From assembly GCA_018242215.1 (NCBI GenBank), contig JAFECG010000019.1:434001-498000 (forward strand): DNA of 64,000 nucleotides, in the 5' to 3' direction. Below the pieces are notes generated by a model. That model searched no databases, was not told the origin of the DNA, and saw only the letters and a program-made list of their open reading frames with translations. The translations under genes were made by a program, and so were the position numbers. Shown here in pieces: positions 28,779 to 36,765 of the stretch. The stretch is from Pseudomonadota bacterium. GTDB taxonomy: Bacteria > Pseudomonadota > Alphaproteobacteria > Rhizobiales > Hyphomicrobiaceae. The first letter of the stretch is position 1, and every line of letters begins with the position of its first letter.

Positions 28779-29684
28779 TCAGGAAATCTCTTTTACTGAA
28801 AATGCCGCCGCAGCTTCCCGGAAGGCCCGGACAAGTGGTGCAACCGGGTCACGATCTGGGATCACTAATCCGACACTATGAGCAACCTCGGGCTCGACGA
28901 GCCACACTGCTTTCAGTCCTGAGTCGTTGCCGAGCAGGTCGATCAAATAATGGGGCATCACGCTTGCGAGCCCCATCAGGCGGACGTTCGAATAGAGATT
29001 AATGACGGAGTTCGTTTCGAGGGCCGGCTCGGGATGGCATCCGGCGGCCCGGAAGGCGCGGTCGATGATGCGGCGGTTCTGCATGTTGGTGGTCAAAAGA
29101 CCGAGCGGCAGGTCGGCTACCTCGCGCCACGTCACTGTTTCGCGAGGGGCGAGGGGATGGTCTTCTGGAATGAACAGGCAGTAACGTTCGACATAAAGCG
29201 GTGTCGCTGCGAAACCGTGGATCGGCTCGTTGTCGAGGTAGGTAATGCCGGCGTCGATCGAATATTCGTCGAGGCCGCGAAGGATTTCCTCCGAGCTCAT
29301 CGACATGATGGTGAAGTTAATTTTGGGGTGGAGGCGCTGAACGTCGCGCGTGAGGTAAGGCAGGATGGGAAGCGCCGACGGAATCGCCCCAAGTGCCAGA
29401 CGACCCGTCAGCCCGAAGTCACTGACCGCGAGCTGTGCCAGCTCCTGATGCATCGACGACCAATTGTTGAGGATGAGCTGGGCCCATTTGAGGACGCGCT
29501 CGCCCTCTTGCGTCAGCCCCTGGTAGCGTTGTCCGCGTTCGACGATCGGGACGCCGAGTTCAAGTTCGAGCTGGCGGATGCGTCCGGACAGCGTGGGCTG
29601 CGTAACGTTGCAGGCCTGCGCAGCGCGCGTGAAATGCTTCTCGCGCGCGAGCGCGACCAGATATTGCAATTGCCGGATGTCCAT
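28779..29684 (-). CDS. LysR-family regulator, probably of formate dehydrogenase (FdsR-like)
   Basis: A 301-residue LysR-type protein. The N-terminal winged helix-turn-helix is MDIRQLQYLVALAREKHFTRAA...TQPTLSGRIRQLE, and a periplasmic-binding-protein-like effector domain runs from about residue 90. It lies directly upstream of fdsGBA on the same strand, as fdsR does in other bacteria, with the triple repeat array between them. Formate or another C1 signal is the likely effector. Autoregulation from the same region is less likely because the array lies behind the gene. Confidence 0.9.
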   Translation of the reverse strand: MDIRQLQYLVALAREKHFTRAAQACNVTQPTLSGRIRQLELELGVPIVERGQRYQGLTQEGERVLKWAQLILNNWSSMHQELAQLAVSDFGLTGRLALGAIPSALPILPYLTRDVQRLHPKINFTIMSMSSEEILRGLDEYSIDAGITYLDNEPIHGFAATPLYVERYCLFIPEDHPLAPRETVTWREVADLPLGLLTTNMQNRRIIDRAFRAAGCHPEPALETNSVINLYSNVRLMGLASVMPHYLIDLLGNDSGLKAVWLVEPEVAHSVGLVIPDRDPVAPLVRAFREAAAAFSVKEIS

Positions 29685-29762
29685 CCGAGCCTCTTATGCC
29701 CGAGAACGGCGGTTGTCGACGCTCCGGCATCGAAATGCAATTGAGGGTGCGGAAGGATTGGC

Positions 29763-30506
29763 TCAGTCGTCGAGCCCGCATGCGTCGAACACGTAGCCGG
29801 AAAGCGAGCGACCCCGGCGCGACGCGAGATGCAGCGCAAGGGACGCAACATCGGGCTCGTTGGCAAGATAGGCTCCGGAAGTGCTCGGCTCGAAATAGGC
29901 GCGGGGGCCGACGCCATTGATGCGAACGCCCTTATCGGCCCAAGCGCGGGCTTCTTCGGCAATCATCGCGGCCAGCGCCGTTCGCACATATCCAGCGACA
30001 GCAGCCGTGCGGGAATCCCGCGGCTCCGGCATGCTCAAGACGTTCAGCACAAGCCCTTCGCTCATGACGACGCACATGCGGTTGGCAATAACGCGCGTCA
30101 GTTGCGCAAGCGGGGCAAGTTTCGATTCGATCAGGGTGTGGAGATCGTCGTCGGATTGAATGTTTTCGATTTCCTCGGCGGAAACCGACGTCATATTGAT
30201 TGCCGCGTCGAGGCCGCCGAAGGCCTGCGCCGACGTTTGGGCGAACCTTGCAGCCGCGTTCGCGGCCGAAATATCAAGCGTATGCAGCCGGATTTCACTG
30301 GCGCTCTGAGATAGGAAGGCAAACAGTTCGACGAGATCGGGAGACAGCTCGGTCGTATGGACAACGAGGCGGACATTGAGGTCGGCGAAGGTGCGCGCAA
30401 CGTCAACGCCTGCGGCACCTGTTAAACCAGTGATGAGAATTCGCGCCCGGGAAAGCTCACTCGATACTTCATCTTCGACGCTGGTACCAACTCGATCCAT
30501 GTACAT
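29763..30506 (-). CDS. Degenerate SDR-fold protein
   Basis: A 247-residue Rossmann-fold protein related to short-chain dehydrogenases. The glycine loop reads TGLTGAAG, the NNAG position reads INMTS, and the YxxxK catalytic pair is lost (AGYVRTAL has no lysine four residues after the tyrosine). It keeps the SDR C-terminal pattern (GVRINGVGPRAYF, then GRSLSGYVFDACG). It is probably a non-catalytic or altered relative. The ATG at 30506 has AGGAGG 13 nt upstream. It precedes the LysR gene on the same strand by 78 bp. Confidence 0.75.
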   Translation of the reverse strand: MYMDRVGTSVEDEVSSELSRARILITGLTGAAGVDVARTFADLNVRLVVHTTELSPDLVELFAFLSQSASEIRLHTLDISAANAAARFAQTSAQAFGGLDAAINMTSVSAEEIENIQSDDDLHTLIESKLAPLAQLTRVIANRMCVVMSEGLVLNVLSMPEPRDSRTAAVAGYVRTALAAMIAEEARAWADKGVRINGVGPRAYFEPSTSGAYLANEPDVASLALHLASRRGRSLSGYVFDACGLDD

Positions 30507-30823
30507 GGCGCTCTTCCCCTCCTGACAACACGCTAAACCGGCGAACGCGAGAGGCGCCGTCGGTCGCATGATAGCACGCCGATTCGCCTAACGAGACCTA
30601 AACAGACAGCCGATTCGGGTTTGTGGGAGACGGGTCAAGGGCGCTTTTGCGACTATGCACGGCCTCCATAGTTATAAGGTTGTGACCTCGGCGCCCCGAC
30701 TGAGGCCAATAGGGCCAAGCGCGGTGCAAAAGGTGGTGATAGGTCATGGACCTGACGTTGCTTATCTTTTCATGCGTCTGCGAAAGTTAGCAGACACGAA
30801 TCGATTGGGCGGTGTGGAACACG
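30507..30823. other. Divergent promoter region before the EAL gene
   Basis: About 317 bp between the SDR and the EAL protein. No gene, repeat or recognised operator found. Upstream reading frames extend into it on both strands but lack support. Confidence 0.45.
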
Positions 30824-32827
30824 ATGACAAAACAGGACAATTCAAAGCCGCAGGCTGGTGTCGCGCCAACCGATACCGCTGCACCCATGGCGGCTCTTGG
30901 ACCTGCTCCGACCGGCGGTCCCGCCGCTCCTAATGCCGTTCACGAGGCCGGTCCGCCTCGTGAACCTAAAACACGTGACGGTCTCATCTTTGCTTCGATC
31001 CTCATCGTCTCGGTGGCCGTTTCGATGATGTGCCTGTCGCAATTCGGGCTGTCGCTTCCGATTTCGGGAGTAGTCGGAGTTGTGACGCTGGCCCTGCTGA
31101 TGCTCGTTCACAAGCAGACGCAAAAGACGGCGCAAATCGCCGAACTCAAGGCCGAGCTTGCACGGACGCGGCAACCAGCCAAACCCAAAGCAGCGCCTCG
31201 CGCGGCGGCTACTCCGACTTCCGCCGAGGCCCGTATCCGCGAACTCAGCCGCGATATCGGAAATCTCGTGCCGCGACAGGACGGTGAGTCGAGCGTCGGA
31301 CCGACGGCGCAGCCTTCGGCTCCGGGACAAGTGCCGTCTGATCTCCTCACTGAGCGCGCTGCACGAAAGCTGCAGCGGACGTTGCAACAGGCTCCGACTG
31401 AAACGCTCCCGAAAGCCGAAACCGAAGTCGCGGCCGATATGACTGCGGCCATGTCGGCCCCGGCTTCCGAAGCTGCAACTCCGGCCGCTCAGACTGGAGC
31501 AAGCGAACCGGTTCGCGAGCAATGGTCATTTCGGCCGCGAACGGACGCACAGGCATCAGCGCAGGAACCCTATGGCCCGATGGCTGCCGGCAGCATGGGA
31601 CCGCAAGCTCCCAAAGCTCCGGCCGCGACCACGATTGAAGGTGATCTCGAACTCGTGCAGCGGAAGATCAGGGAGCTTGCCGACGAGGTGAATGCCGCAG
31701 AGGCGTTGAGGCCGAAGCCGGCGCGTGTAAGTCCGCGTCCGGCATCGCCGTCTTCAGCGCTCGAAGACTCGATCGGAGCTCTCCGAGCTGCCGCGAAAAA
31801 TATGCGCGGACGGCCGTCGCTCGGCGATTTCATTCCGAAGCTCGAAGCGGAGGCTTTCGCTCCGGCGCCGGCGAACAATCCCGAACCGCCAAGAGAAGGT
31901 CTTGGCGAACTCGTCATTCCGGCAACGGCTGAACGCATCGCGGGCTCGGATCCGGCCGGCCCACCGGCACCTCACGCTAAGCGGGACTTTGCATCGCCGG
32001 ATCTCGAATTGCCGCTTCCTGATTTCGTCGCGCAGCCAGGCCCGGCGCTTCCGCCTCGCGATGCCGCGATTGCCCGCGCGGTCGAGGAGGATGCAATGGA
32101 TGTTCTGCTCGGGCCAATCGTGACCCTCGCGGCGCATTCCGTCAGCCACTATGAGATGAGCGTGAGGCTTCGTTCGCCTGCCGGTGAACCGCTCGACGCC
32201 AGCGAGGACGATTTCGCAGTCGTCGGCAGCGAAATCGAGATGCAGTTCGATGTTGCTCGTCTCAATCGCGCCGCATCGCTGGCTGCACGCATGGATGCGC
32301 GTGACCGCGAGGGATCTCTGCTTGCGGAGTTCCTGGGTGCGTCGATGACGAGTCGATCCTTTCTCGAGGCTTTCGCCCATGCCTACGAGGAGCGGCCCCG
32401 CATTTCGGCCCAGCTCGTGCTGACGTTCTCGCAGCGTGCGGTCGAAGCGTTCTCGCCGTCTGCATGGCAGGCCATCCGCGACATGCATGCATACGGGTTC
32501 CGCCTCGCACTCGATAAGGTTCAGCATATGGGCACCGACTTTGCCGCGCTGCAGAGGTCCGGGTTCCGCTTCGTCAGGCTCGACGCGCGCGTCCTGCTCG
32601 ACGGCATGGCGACGGCCGATCGCTTCGTGCCTGCCGACGAAATCCTACAGCGGGCGACACTGGCGGGGCTCTCCATCGTTGCGAGCGGCGTCCAGGATGC
32701 GGAGATGCAGAAACGTCTCCTGGAAGCGGGCGTCTTGCTGGGACAAGGTCCTCTGTTCGGGACGGCGCGGCAGGTGCACATCGACAGCACGGTCAACCAG
32801 CCGCCGGACCATTCGGCGGCGGCCTGA
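30824..32827 (+). CDS. Membrane protein with degenerate EAL domain
   Basis: A 667-residue protein. An N-terminal disordered stretch is followed by two transmembrane segments (GLIFASILIVSVAVSMMCL and LPISGVVGVVTLALLMLV), then a coiled coil (TQKTAQIAELKAELARTR). A long Ala/Pro/Glu-rich linker (about 140-420) leads to a C-terminal EAL-like domain (about 430-660). The EAL signature is replaced (MSVRLRSPAGE) and the metal-binding acidic residues of active c-di-GMP phosphodiesterases are not evident, so it is probably a sensor or scaffold rather than an enzyme. I start at the ATG at 30824; a GTG at 30812 would add MWNT. Confidence 0.82.
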   Translation: MTKQDNSKPQAGVAPTDTAAPMAALGPAPTGGPAAPNAVHEAGPPREPKTRDGLIFASILIVSVAVSMMCLSQFGLSLPISGVVGVVTLALLMLVHKQTQKTAQIAELKAELARTRQPAKPKAAPRAAATPTSAEARIRELSRDIGNLVPRQDGESSVGPTAQPSAPGQVPSDLLTERAARKLQRTLQQAPTETLPKAETEVAADMTAAMSAPASEAATPAAQTGASEPVREQWSFRPRTDAQASAQEPYGPMAAGSMGPQAPKAPAATTIEGDLELVQRKIRELADEVNAAEALRPKPARVSPRPASPSSALEDSIGALRAAAKNMRGRPSLGDFIPKLEAEAFAPAPANNPEPPREGLGELVIPATAERIAGSDPAGPPAPHAKRDFASPDLELPLPDFVAQPGPALPPRDAAIARAVEEDAMDVLLGPIVTLAAHSVSHYEMSVRLRSPAGEPLDASEDDFAVVGSEIEMQFDVARLNRAASLAARMDARDREGSLLAEFLGASMTSRSFLEAFAHAYEERPRISAQLVLTFSQRAVEAFSPSAWQAIRDMHAYGFRLALDKVQHMGTDFAALQRSGFRFVRLDARVLLDGMATADRFVPADEILQRATLAGLSIVASGVQDAEMQKRLLEAGVLLGQGPLFGTARQVHIDSTVNQPPDHSAAA

Positions 32828-32851
32828 GACCCATCGTATTTGGACTGTGAC

Positions 32852-32885
32852 GACGGCGCCGGATGACAGTCCGGCGCCGTCTCGG
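32852..32885 (+). terminator. Strong stem-loop after the EAL gene
   Basis: A perfect 12-bp GC-rich stem (32852-32863 with 32870-32881) and a 6-nt loop, 25 bp past the stop codon. The T-run is weak (TCGGTT), so it may be an attenuator as well as a terminator. Confidence 0.6.
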
Positions 32886-32938
32886 TTATAGGGCCGCCCA
32901 TCGGGACCGCACGAAGCGGATTCCGCGCAAGGCTCGCC

Positions 32939-33796
32939 ATGACCGCTCCTCCTATCCTCACGTCAATCGCGCCGCTTGCTGCGACATCGGATCTTTGGTT
33001 CGTCGATATCTGGGGCGTGATGCACAACGGTGTCCGGCCGTTCGCATCATCGGTTGCTGCGTGCGAAGCCTTCCGAAAGCAGGGCGGAACAGCGCTGCTC
33101 GTCACTAATTCGCCGCGTCCGAACGAAAGTGTCGCCCGGCAGCTCGACAGCATAGGCGTGTCGCGTGAAGCTTACGACGGGATCGTCAGCTCGGGAGACG
33201 TTTCTCGCAGTCTCATCGAGGAATGGGCCGGGCGGCCCATTCTGCACATCGGACCGGCGCGCGATCTCGCGACGTTTGCGGGATTGCAGGCGAAGCCCGG
33301 CGCTTCCGTCGAGGACGCCGCCGTTGCGGTTTGCACGGGACTTTATGACGACGAGACCGAGACGCCGGAGCATTACTCTGGATTGCTCGCGGAATTGCGC
33401 TCGCGCGATGTACCGATGATCTGCGCCAATCCCGATGTGAAGGTCGAGCGTGGCGGCCGCATCATTTATTGCGCAGGCGCTATTGCCGCTGCCTATGCGG
33501 CGCTGGGGGGCGCTGTCAGCTATGCGGGCAAGCCCTATCGGCCGATTTACGAACTGGCACTCAAGACCGGGGCGGCTTTGCGGGGCACGGCGGTCGGCAA
33601 GGACCGCGTGCTCGCGATCGGCGACGGCGTCGCGACAGATATCGCCGGAGGGAGCGGATTCGGCGTCCGTTCGGTGTTTATCGCGAGCGGCGTCTACGTG
33701 CAGCCCGGCGAAACGATCGATCACGCGGCGAGCCGATTGTTTCCGAACGACAGCGCTGCAAACCCAGTCGCGGTGATGAAGGACTTTATCTGGTGA
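32939..33796 (+). CDS. HAD-superfamily hydrolase, TIGR01459 type
   Basis: A 285-residue HAD phosphatase of the NagD-like class. Motif I is WFVDIWGVMHNGVRP: the DxxGV core with the first catalytic aspartate, where the usual second Asp is replaced by Trp. Motif II is LLVTNSPRP, and motif III/IV lies in GKPYRPIYELAL and AIGDGVATDIAGG. The changed motif I is seen across this family in Hyphomicrobiales. The substrate is unknown. It follows the EAL gene by 111 bp. Confidence 0.83.
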   Translation: MTAPPILTSIAPLAATSDLWFVDIWGVMHNGVRPFASSVAACEAFRKQGGTALLVTNSPRPNESVARQLDSIGVSREAYDGIVSSGDVSRSLIEEWAGRPILHIGPARDLATFAGLQAKPGASVEDAAVAVCTGLYDDETETPEHYSGLLAELRSRDVPMICANPDVKVERGGRIIYCAGAIAAAYAALGGAVSYAGKPYRPIYELALKTGAALRGTAVGKDRVLAIGDGVATDIAGGSGFGVRSVFIASGVYVQPGETIDHAASRLFPNDSAANPVAVMKDFIW

Positions 33797-33862
33797 TTTG
33801 CGCGGTTCTTGTTGCGCAGTCCGAGACGAGTTCTTTTGTGTGACGCTCGCTGTCGCTGTCGT

Positions 33863-33886
33863 GGATGGCCACCTTCGCGGCCATCC
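33863..33886. terminator. Stem-loop between convergent HAD and oxidoreductase genes
   Basis: A perfect 8-bp stem (33863-33870 with 33879-33886) and an 8-nt loop. No clear T-run on either strand. Possible weak bidirectional terminator. Confidence 0.45.
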
Positions 33887-33929
33887 AGGAGCATAGACCA
33901 AGGAGGACGCCTCGAAGCAGGTTCGAAGC

Positions 33930-34943
33930 CTAAACCGTCAGCACGATCTTGCCGATATGGGTGCCGCTATCGATACGCTTGTGGGCTTCCGCGGCATCGG
34001 CCAGTGGATACGTGCTGTCGATAGGAACCTTGATTTGTCCCGCAACGACAAGCGGTACGACCTTTTTGGCGATCGCAGCGGCGATCTCGCCTTTCACCTC
34101 GTTCGAGCGAATGCGCAAGGTCGAGCCTGTGAGCGTCAGGCGCTTCAGCATCACGCGTATGAAGTCGACAGTCGCGGTCGAGCCCTTCTGGAACGCGATG
34201 TTGACGAGACGACCGTCGTCGGCGAGCGCCCGAATGTTCTTCTCGATGTAGTCACCGCCGACCATGTCCAGGATCACGTCGACGCCTTTGCCTGCCGTCT
34301 CACTCTTGATCACCTGGCCGAAGTCTTGTGTGCGGTAGTTGATGGCGACGTCCGCACCGAGCGCGCGGGCTGCCTCGCATTTCTCGTCCGAGCCAACGGT
34401 GGTGAAGACGGTTGCGCCGAAAGCCTTCGCGAGTTGAACGGCCGTGGTGCCGATGCCGCCCGAGCCGCCGTGGACGAGAAATTTCTCGCCTGCTTTCAGG
34501 TGCCCGCGCTGGAAGACGTTATGCCAGACCGTGAAGAACGTTTCCGGGATCGCCGCTGCTTCGACGAACGACAGGACGTCCGGTTTTTTGATGCACGAAA
34601 GTTCTGAAACGGCGGCGTACTCGGCGTACCCGCCGCCCGGCACCAATGCCATGACGGGATCGCCGAGTGCGAAGCGGGTTGCGCCTTCGCCTAACGCCGC
34701 AACGGTCCCTGATACTTCGAGGCCCGGCAGTTCAGAGTGCCCTTTCGGTGGCGGATAATTGCCCTGCCGCTGCAAGACGTCGGGCCTGTTGACGCCAGCC
34801 GCCGCGACCTTGATGAGCACTTCACCGGACTTCGGCTGCGGAACCGGCACCTCCGTCAATATCAGAACCTCCGGACCGCCTGATCCATTGATCGCCACCG
34901 CTTTCATCGATGTGGGAAGGCTCATCACATTTTCTTTCTTCAT
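33930..34943 (-). CDS. NAD(P)H-quinone oxidoreductase, zinc-independent MDR family
   Basis: A 337-residue medium-chain reductase of the QOR/PIG3 type. It has no zinc-binding cysteine cluster. AAGVNRPDVLQRQGNYPPP is the family substrate-side motif, and HGGSGGIGTTAVQLAKAFG is the NADPH-binding Rossmann motif. Such enzymes reduce quinones or enones. The likely start is the first ATG (MKKENV, 34943). ATGs at 34925 and 34907 are alternatives; the last begins MKAVAING, a common family start. It stands alone on the minus strand. Confidence 0.88.
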   Translation of the reverse strand: MKKENVMSLPTSMKAVAINGSGGPEVLILTEVPVPQPKSGEVLIKVAAAGVNRPDVLQRQGNYPPPKGHSELPGLEVSGTVAALGEGATRFALGDPVMALVPGGGYAEYAAVSELSCIKKPDVLSFVEAAAIPETFFTVWHNVFQRGHLKAGEKFLVHGGSGGIGTTAVQLAKAFGATVFTTVGSDEKCEAARALGADVAINYRTQDFGQVIKSETAGKGVDVILDMVGGDYIEKNIRALADDGRLVNIAFQKGSTATVDFIRVMLKRLTLTGSTLRIRSNEVKGEIAAAIAKKVVPLVVAGQIKVPIDSTYPLADAAEAHKRIDSGTHIGKIVLTV

Positions 34944-35073
34944 GCTTCAGTGACGAGAGACATGCACCGCGACCGAGATCACGGCAAGCCGGTTCGATAG
35001 GCCGCCCGTTTTGCCTCGACCGTTCGTGATGTGTTCAATAGACTGCGAGAAAAATGAGATGGAGGACGTCGCC

Positions 35074-35265
35074 ATGGACCTCGATGATCTTCTTCCGCCG
35101 AAAAGGCCGACGGGCGCCGGCATAGGAGAAAGTCTCGAGACGTTATCGGTCGCGGAACTTGACAAACGGATCAAGGATCTCGAAGCAGAGATCATTCGGG
35201 TGCGCGCAGAACTCGATCGCAAGAGGCGGCATGAAGAGGCTGCACGCGCGCTTTTCAAATCGTAA
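35074..35265 (+). CDS. DUF1192 family small protein
   Basis: A 63-residue protein. MDLDDLLPPKRPTGAGIGESL is followed by a coiled-coil segment (LSVAELDKRIKDLEAEIIRVRAELDRKRR). The pattern and length match DUF1192, an uncharacterised family confined to alphaproteobacteria. The ATG at 35074 has GGAGGA 9 nt upstream; the frame opens at 35011 but the preceding residues do not belong to the family. It lies just upstream of the candidate small RNA and rcdA. Confidence 0.87.
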   Translation: MDLDDLLPPKRPTGAGIGESLETLSVAELDKRIKDLEAEIIRVRAELDRKRRHEEAARALFKS

Positions 35266-35381
35266 AGCCGATCCTAAGCATCTATTGGAAATGCGAGAGG
35301 GCGTGTTCGATTTTGGGATTGCGCTGACTATCGCTGCACAGCAGGAATCCTAATTCGATCTCTGCGCGTCAGGCTTTCGAT

Positions 35382-35396
35382 TTAACTGAACCTTAA
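35382..35396 (+). promoter_or_regulatory. Exact CtrA box upstream of candidate sRNA and rcdA
   Basis: TTAA-N7-TTAA, exact at all eight fixed bases (35382-35385 and 35393-35396). It lies 240 bp before the rcdA ATG and about 25 bp before the first stem-loop of the candidate small RNA, a distance suited to control of that transcript. Confidence 0.65.
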
Positions 35397-35414
35397 GCAT
35401 ATGTCGGCACTCTG

Positions 35415-35515
35415 CAGTCAATCCAGGCCATCTGGATCGAAAGCGGCGCTCTGCCGCTTTGTTTGACGCCTCCCTGTTGACTTTTCGAGCCGCTCCTCTG
35501 GGCGGCTCTTTTTTT
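35415..35515 (+). ncRNA. Candidate CtrA-controlled small RNA
   Basis: A stretch of about 100 nt with three consecutive stem-loops. They are a 6-bp stem at 35421-35437 (loop GCCAT), an 8-bp stem at 35440-35460 (loop GCTCT) and a 7-bp GC stem at 35487-35508. The last is followed by seven T residues (35509-35515), a classical terminator. The terminator loop region reads TCCTCTGG, and GCCTCCCTG lies between hairpins 2 and 3. CCTC-type single strands of this kind resemble the anti-Shine-Dalgarno loops of known alphaproteobacterial trans-acting sRNAs. An exact CtrA box lies at the right distance upstream. Start and end are estimates. The alternative is an attenuated rcdA leader or a terminator region of the DUF1192 gene. 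Confidence 0.5.
35487..35515 (+). terminator. Rho-independent terminator upstream of rcdA
   Basis: GAGCCGC/GCGGCTC stem (35487-35493 with 35502-35508), 8-nt loop, seven T residues. It ends 120 bp before the rcdA ATG, so rcdA needs its own promoter in 35516-35635 or must depend on readthrough. Confidence 0.85.
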
Positions 35516-35635
35516 GCACTGTCCACAGGTGTCTCGAATTGTGCCCCGTTTTGGGCGATGTTGTTAACTATGGTGCTGTAGTGATGGTTCGTGGTAGCAG
35601 TTGCGCACGGGTAAGCGTTTGTATCGTTGAGGGTC

Positions 35636-36184
35636 ATGAGTAACGTATTTCGCGTGGACGGCGCGCCGGCTGGCAGCGCCACAACGGTCTCGTTCGGAGA
35701 GCGGTTTCAGTCCTCCGAACAGTTTGACCACATCTTCAAGGAAGGCATGGCGCTCGTGGAGCGCACGGCAAGCTATCTTGACGGCCCCGGCCGCAAGGAA
35801 GCGAAGGCTCTCGCAGGCGGTGTCGGCGTTCTCTATGCAACCGAGAGCATGCGATTGACGACTCGCCTTCTGGACTTGGCATCCTGGCTACTGATCCGCC
35901 GTGCGCTTCGCGAAGGCGAGATCACAGAAGATGAAGCGAAGAAGAAGCGCCGTCGCGTGAAGCTGCAAGCCTTCGGCCGACCATCACACGTGAAAGGCTA
36001 TTCCGAGCTTCCGCAGGGCTTGCAGAACCTCATCGAAGAAAGCTTCATTCTGCACGATCGCATTTCCCAGCTCGATCGCGTTCTGACGATGCCTTCGGCG
36101 GCCGAGATGCCGGAAGTAGCTGTCAATCCGGTCGCGCATCAGGTGGGTCTGCTGCAGCGGGCGTTCTCTGCCAAGGTCAGTTGA
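35636..36184 (+). CDS. rcdA: RcdA, regulator of CtrA degradation (DUF1465)
   Basis: A 182-residue all-helical protein of the DUF1465 family, which contains Caulobacter RcdA. Recognisable segments are GMALVERTASYLDGPGRKEAK, YATESMRLTTRLLDLASWLL and the helix ending SFILHDRISQLDRVL. In Caulobacter, RcdA is an adaptor primed by CpdR that brings PopA and CtrA to the ClpXP protease at the G1-S transition. The CtrA of this window ends in Ala-Ala, suiting that pathway. The ATG at 35636 has GAGGG 4 nt upstream; a TTG at 35627 would add three residues. A bidirectional terminator follows. Confidence 0.88.
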   Translation: MSNVFRVDGAPAGSATTVSFGERFQSSEQFDHIFKEGMALVERTASYLDGPGRKEAKALAGGVGVLYATESMRLTTRLLDLASWLLIRRALREGEITEDEAKKKRRRVKLQAFGRPSHVKGYSELPQGLQNLIEESFILHDRISQLDRVLTMPSAAEMPEVAVNPVAHQVGLLQRAFSAKVS

Positions 36185-36208
36185 GACCTAAACAGCGCAT
36201 CAAAATCA

Positions 36209-36240
36209 AAAAGGCCCGCTTGCAAGAGCGGGCCTTTTGA
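36209..36240. terminator. Bidirectional terminator between rcdA and rpmE
   Basis: A 12-bp perfect stem (36209-36220 with 36227-36238) and loop TGCAAG. It has A-rich flanks on the left and TTTT on the right, serving both converging genes. Confidence 0.88.
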
Positions 36241-36266
36241 TTTCGGGATCCGATGCCATAGGGCAA

Positions 36267-36491
36267 TCAGAACATGCCTTCGAACTTCTTCTTGAAGCGC
36301 GACAGGCGACCGCCACGGTCCATCAGCTTCTGATCGCCGCCGGTCCAAGCCGGGTGCGTGTTCGGATCGATGTCGAGAGTGAGCGTGTCGCCCTCTTTGC
36401 CGTAGGTCGAGTAGGTCGTGAATTCGGATCCATCCGTCATCACCACGTTGATCTGGTGGTAATCGGGGTGAAGGTCGGCGTCTTTCTTCAT
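36267..36491 (-). CDS. rpmE: 50S ribosomal protein L31
   Basis: A 74-residue ribosomal protein. [21 protein letters not shown], the central [23 protein letters not shown] and RFKKKFEG are diagnostic. It has no cysteine, so it is the zinc-free form usual in this order. The ATG at 36491 is the family start; upstream in-frame residues to 36563 do not belong. It is divergent from the ABC exporter gene. Confidence 0.96.
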   Translation of the reverse strand: MKKDADLHPDYHQINVVMTDGSEFTTYSTYGKEGDTLTLDIDPNTHPAWTGGDQKLMDRGGRLSRFKKKFEGMF

Positions 36492-36765
36492 GGTCTTTGG
36501 TCCGTCTGATAAATACGTTTTTCGCGGCGAAGCTCCTACGAGCCCCGGCCCCGGTGATTGCAAAAGGGGACTGAATTGGCGCGTTGTTTAGCCGAGATGG
36601 GCGCAGCGCACAAGGCGCGCTGTGGCGCAAACCTAAGCAAATCGTAATTTTTCCGAGGCCAAACAGCGGCCCATTGCCACTTGAGCGATAGGCTCACCTC
36701 GGGCATGGTCGCCGCGGCTTCAGGGTTGAAACATCTTGTTTCCCCGTGACTTGGATCAGAACTCC

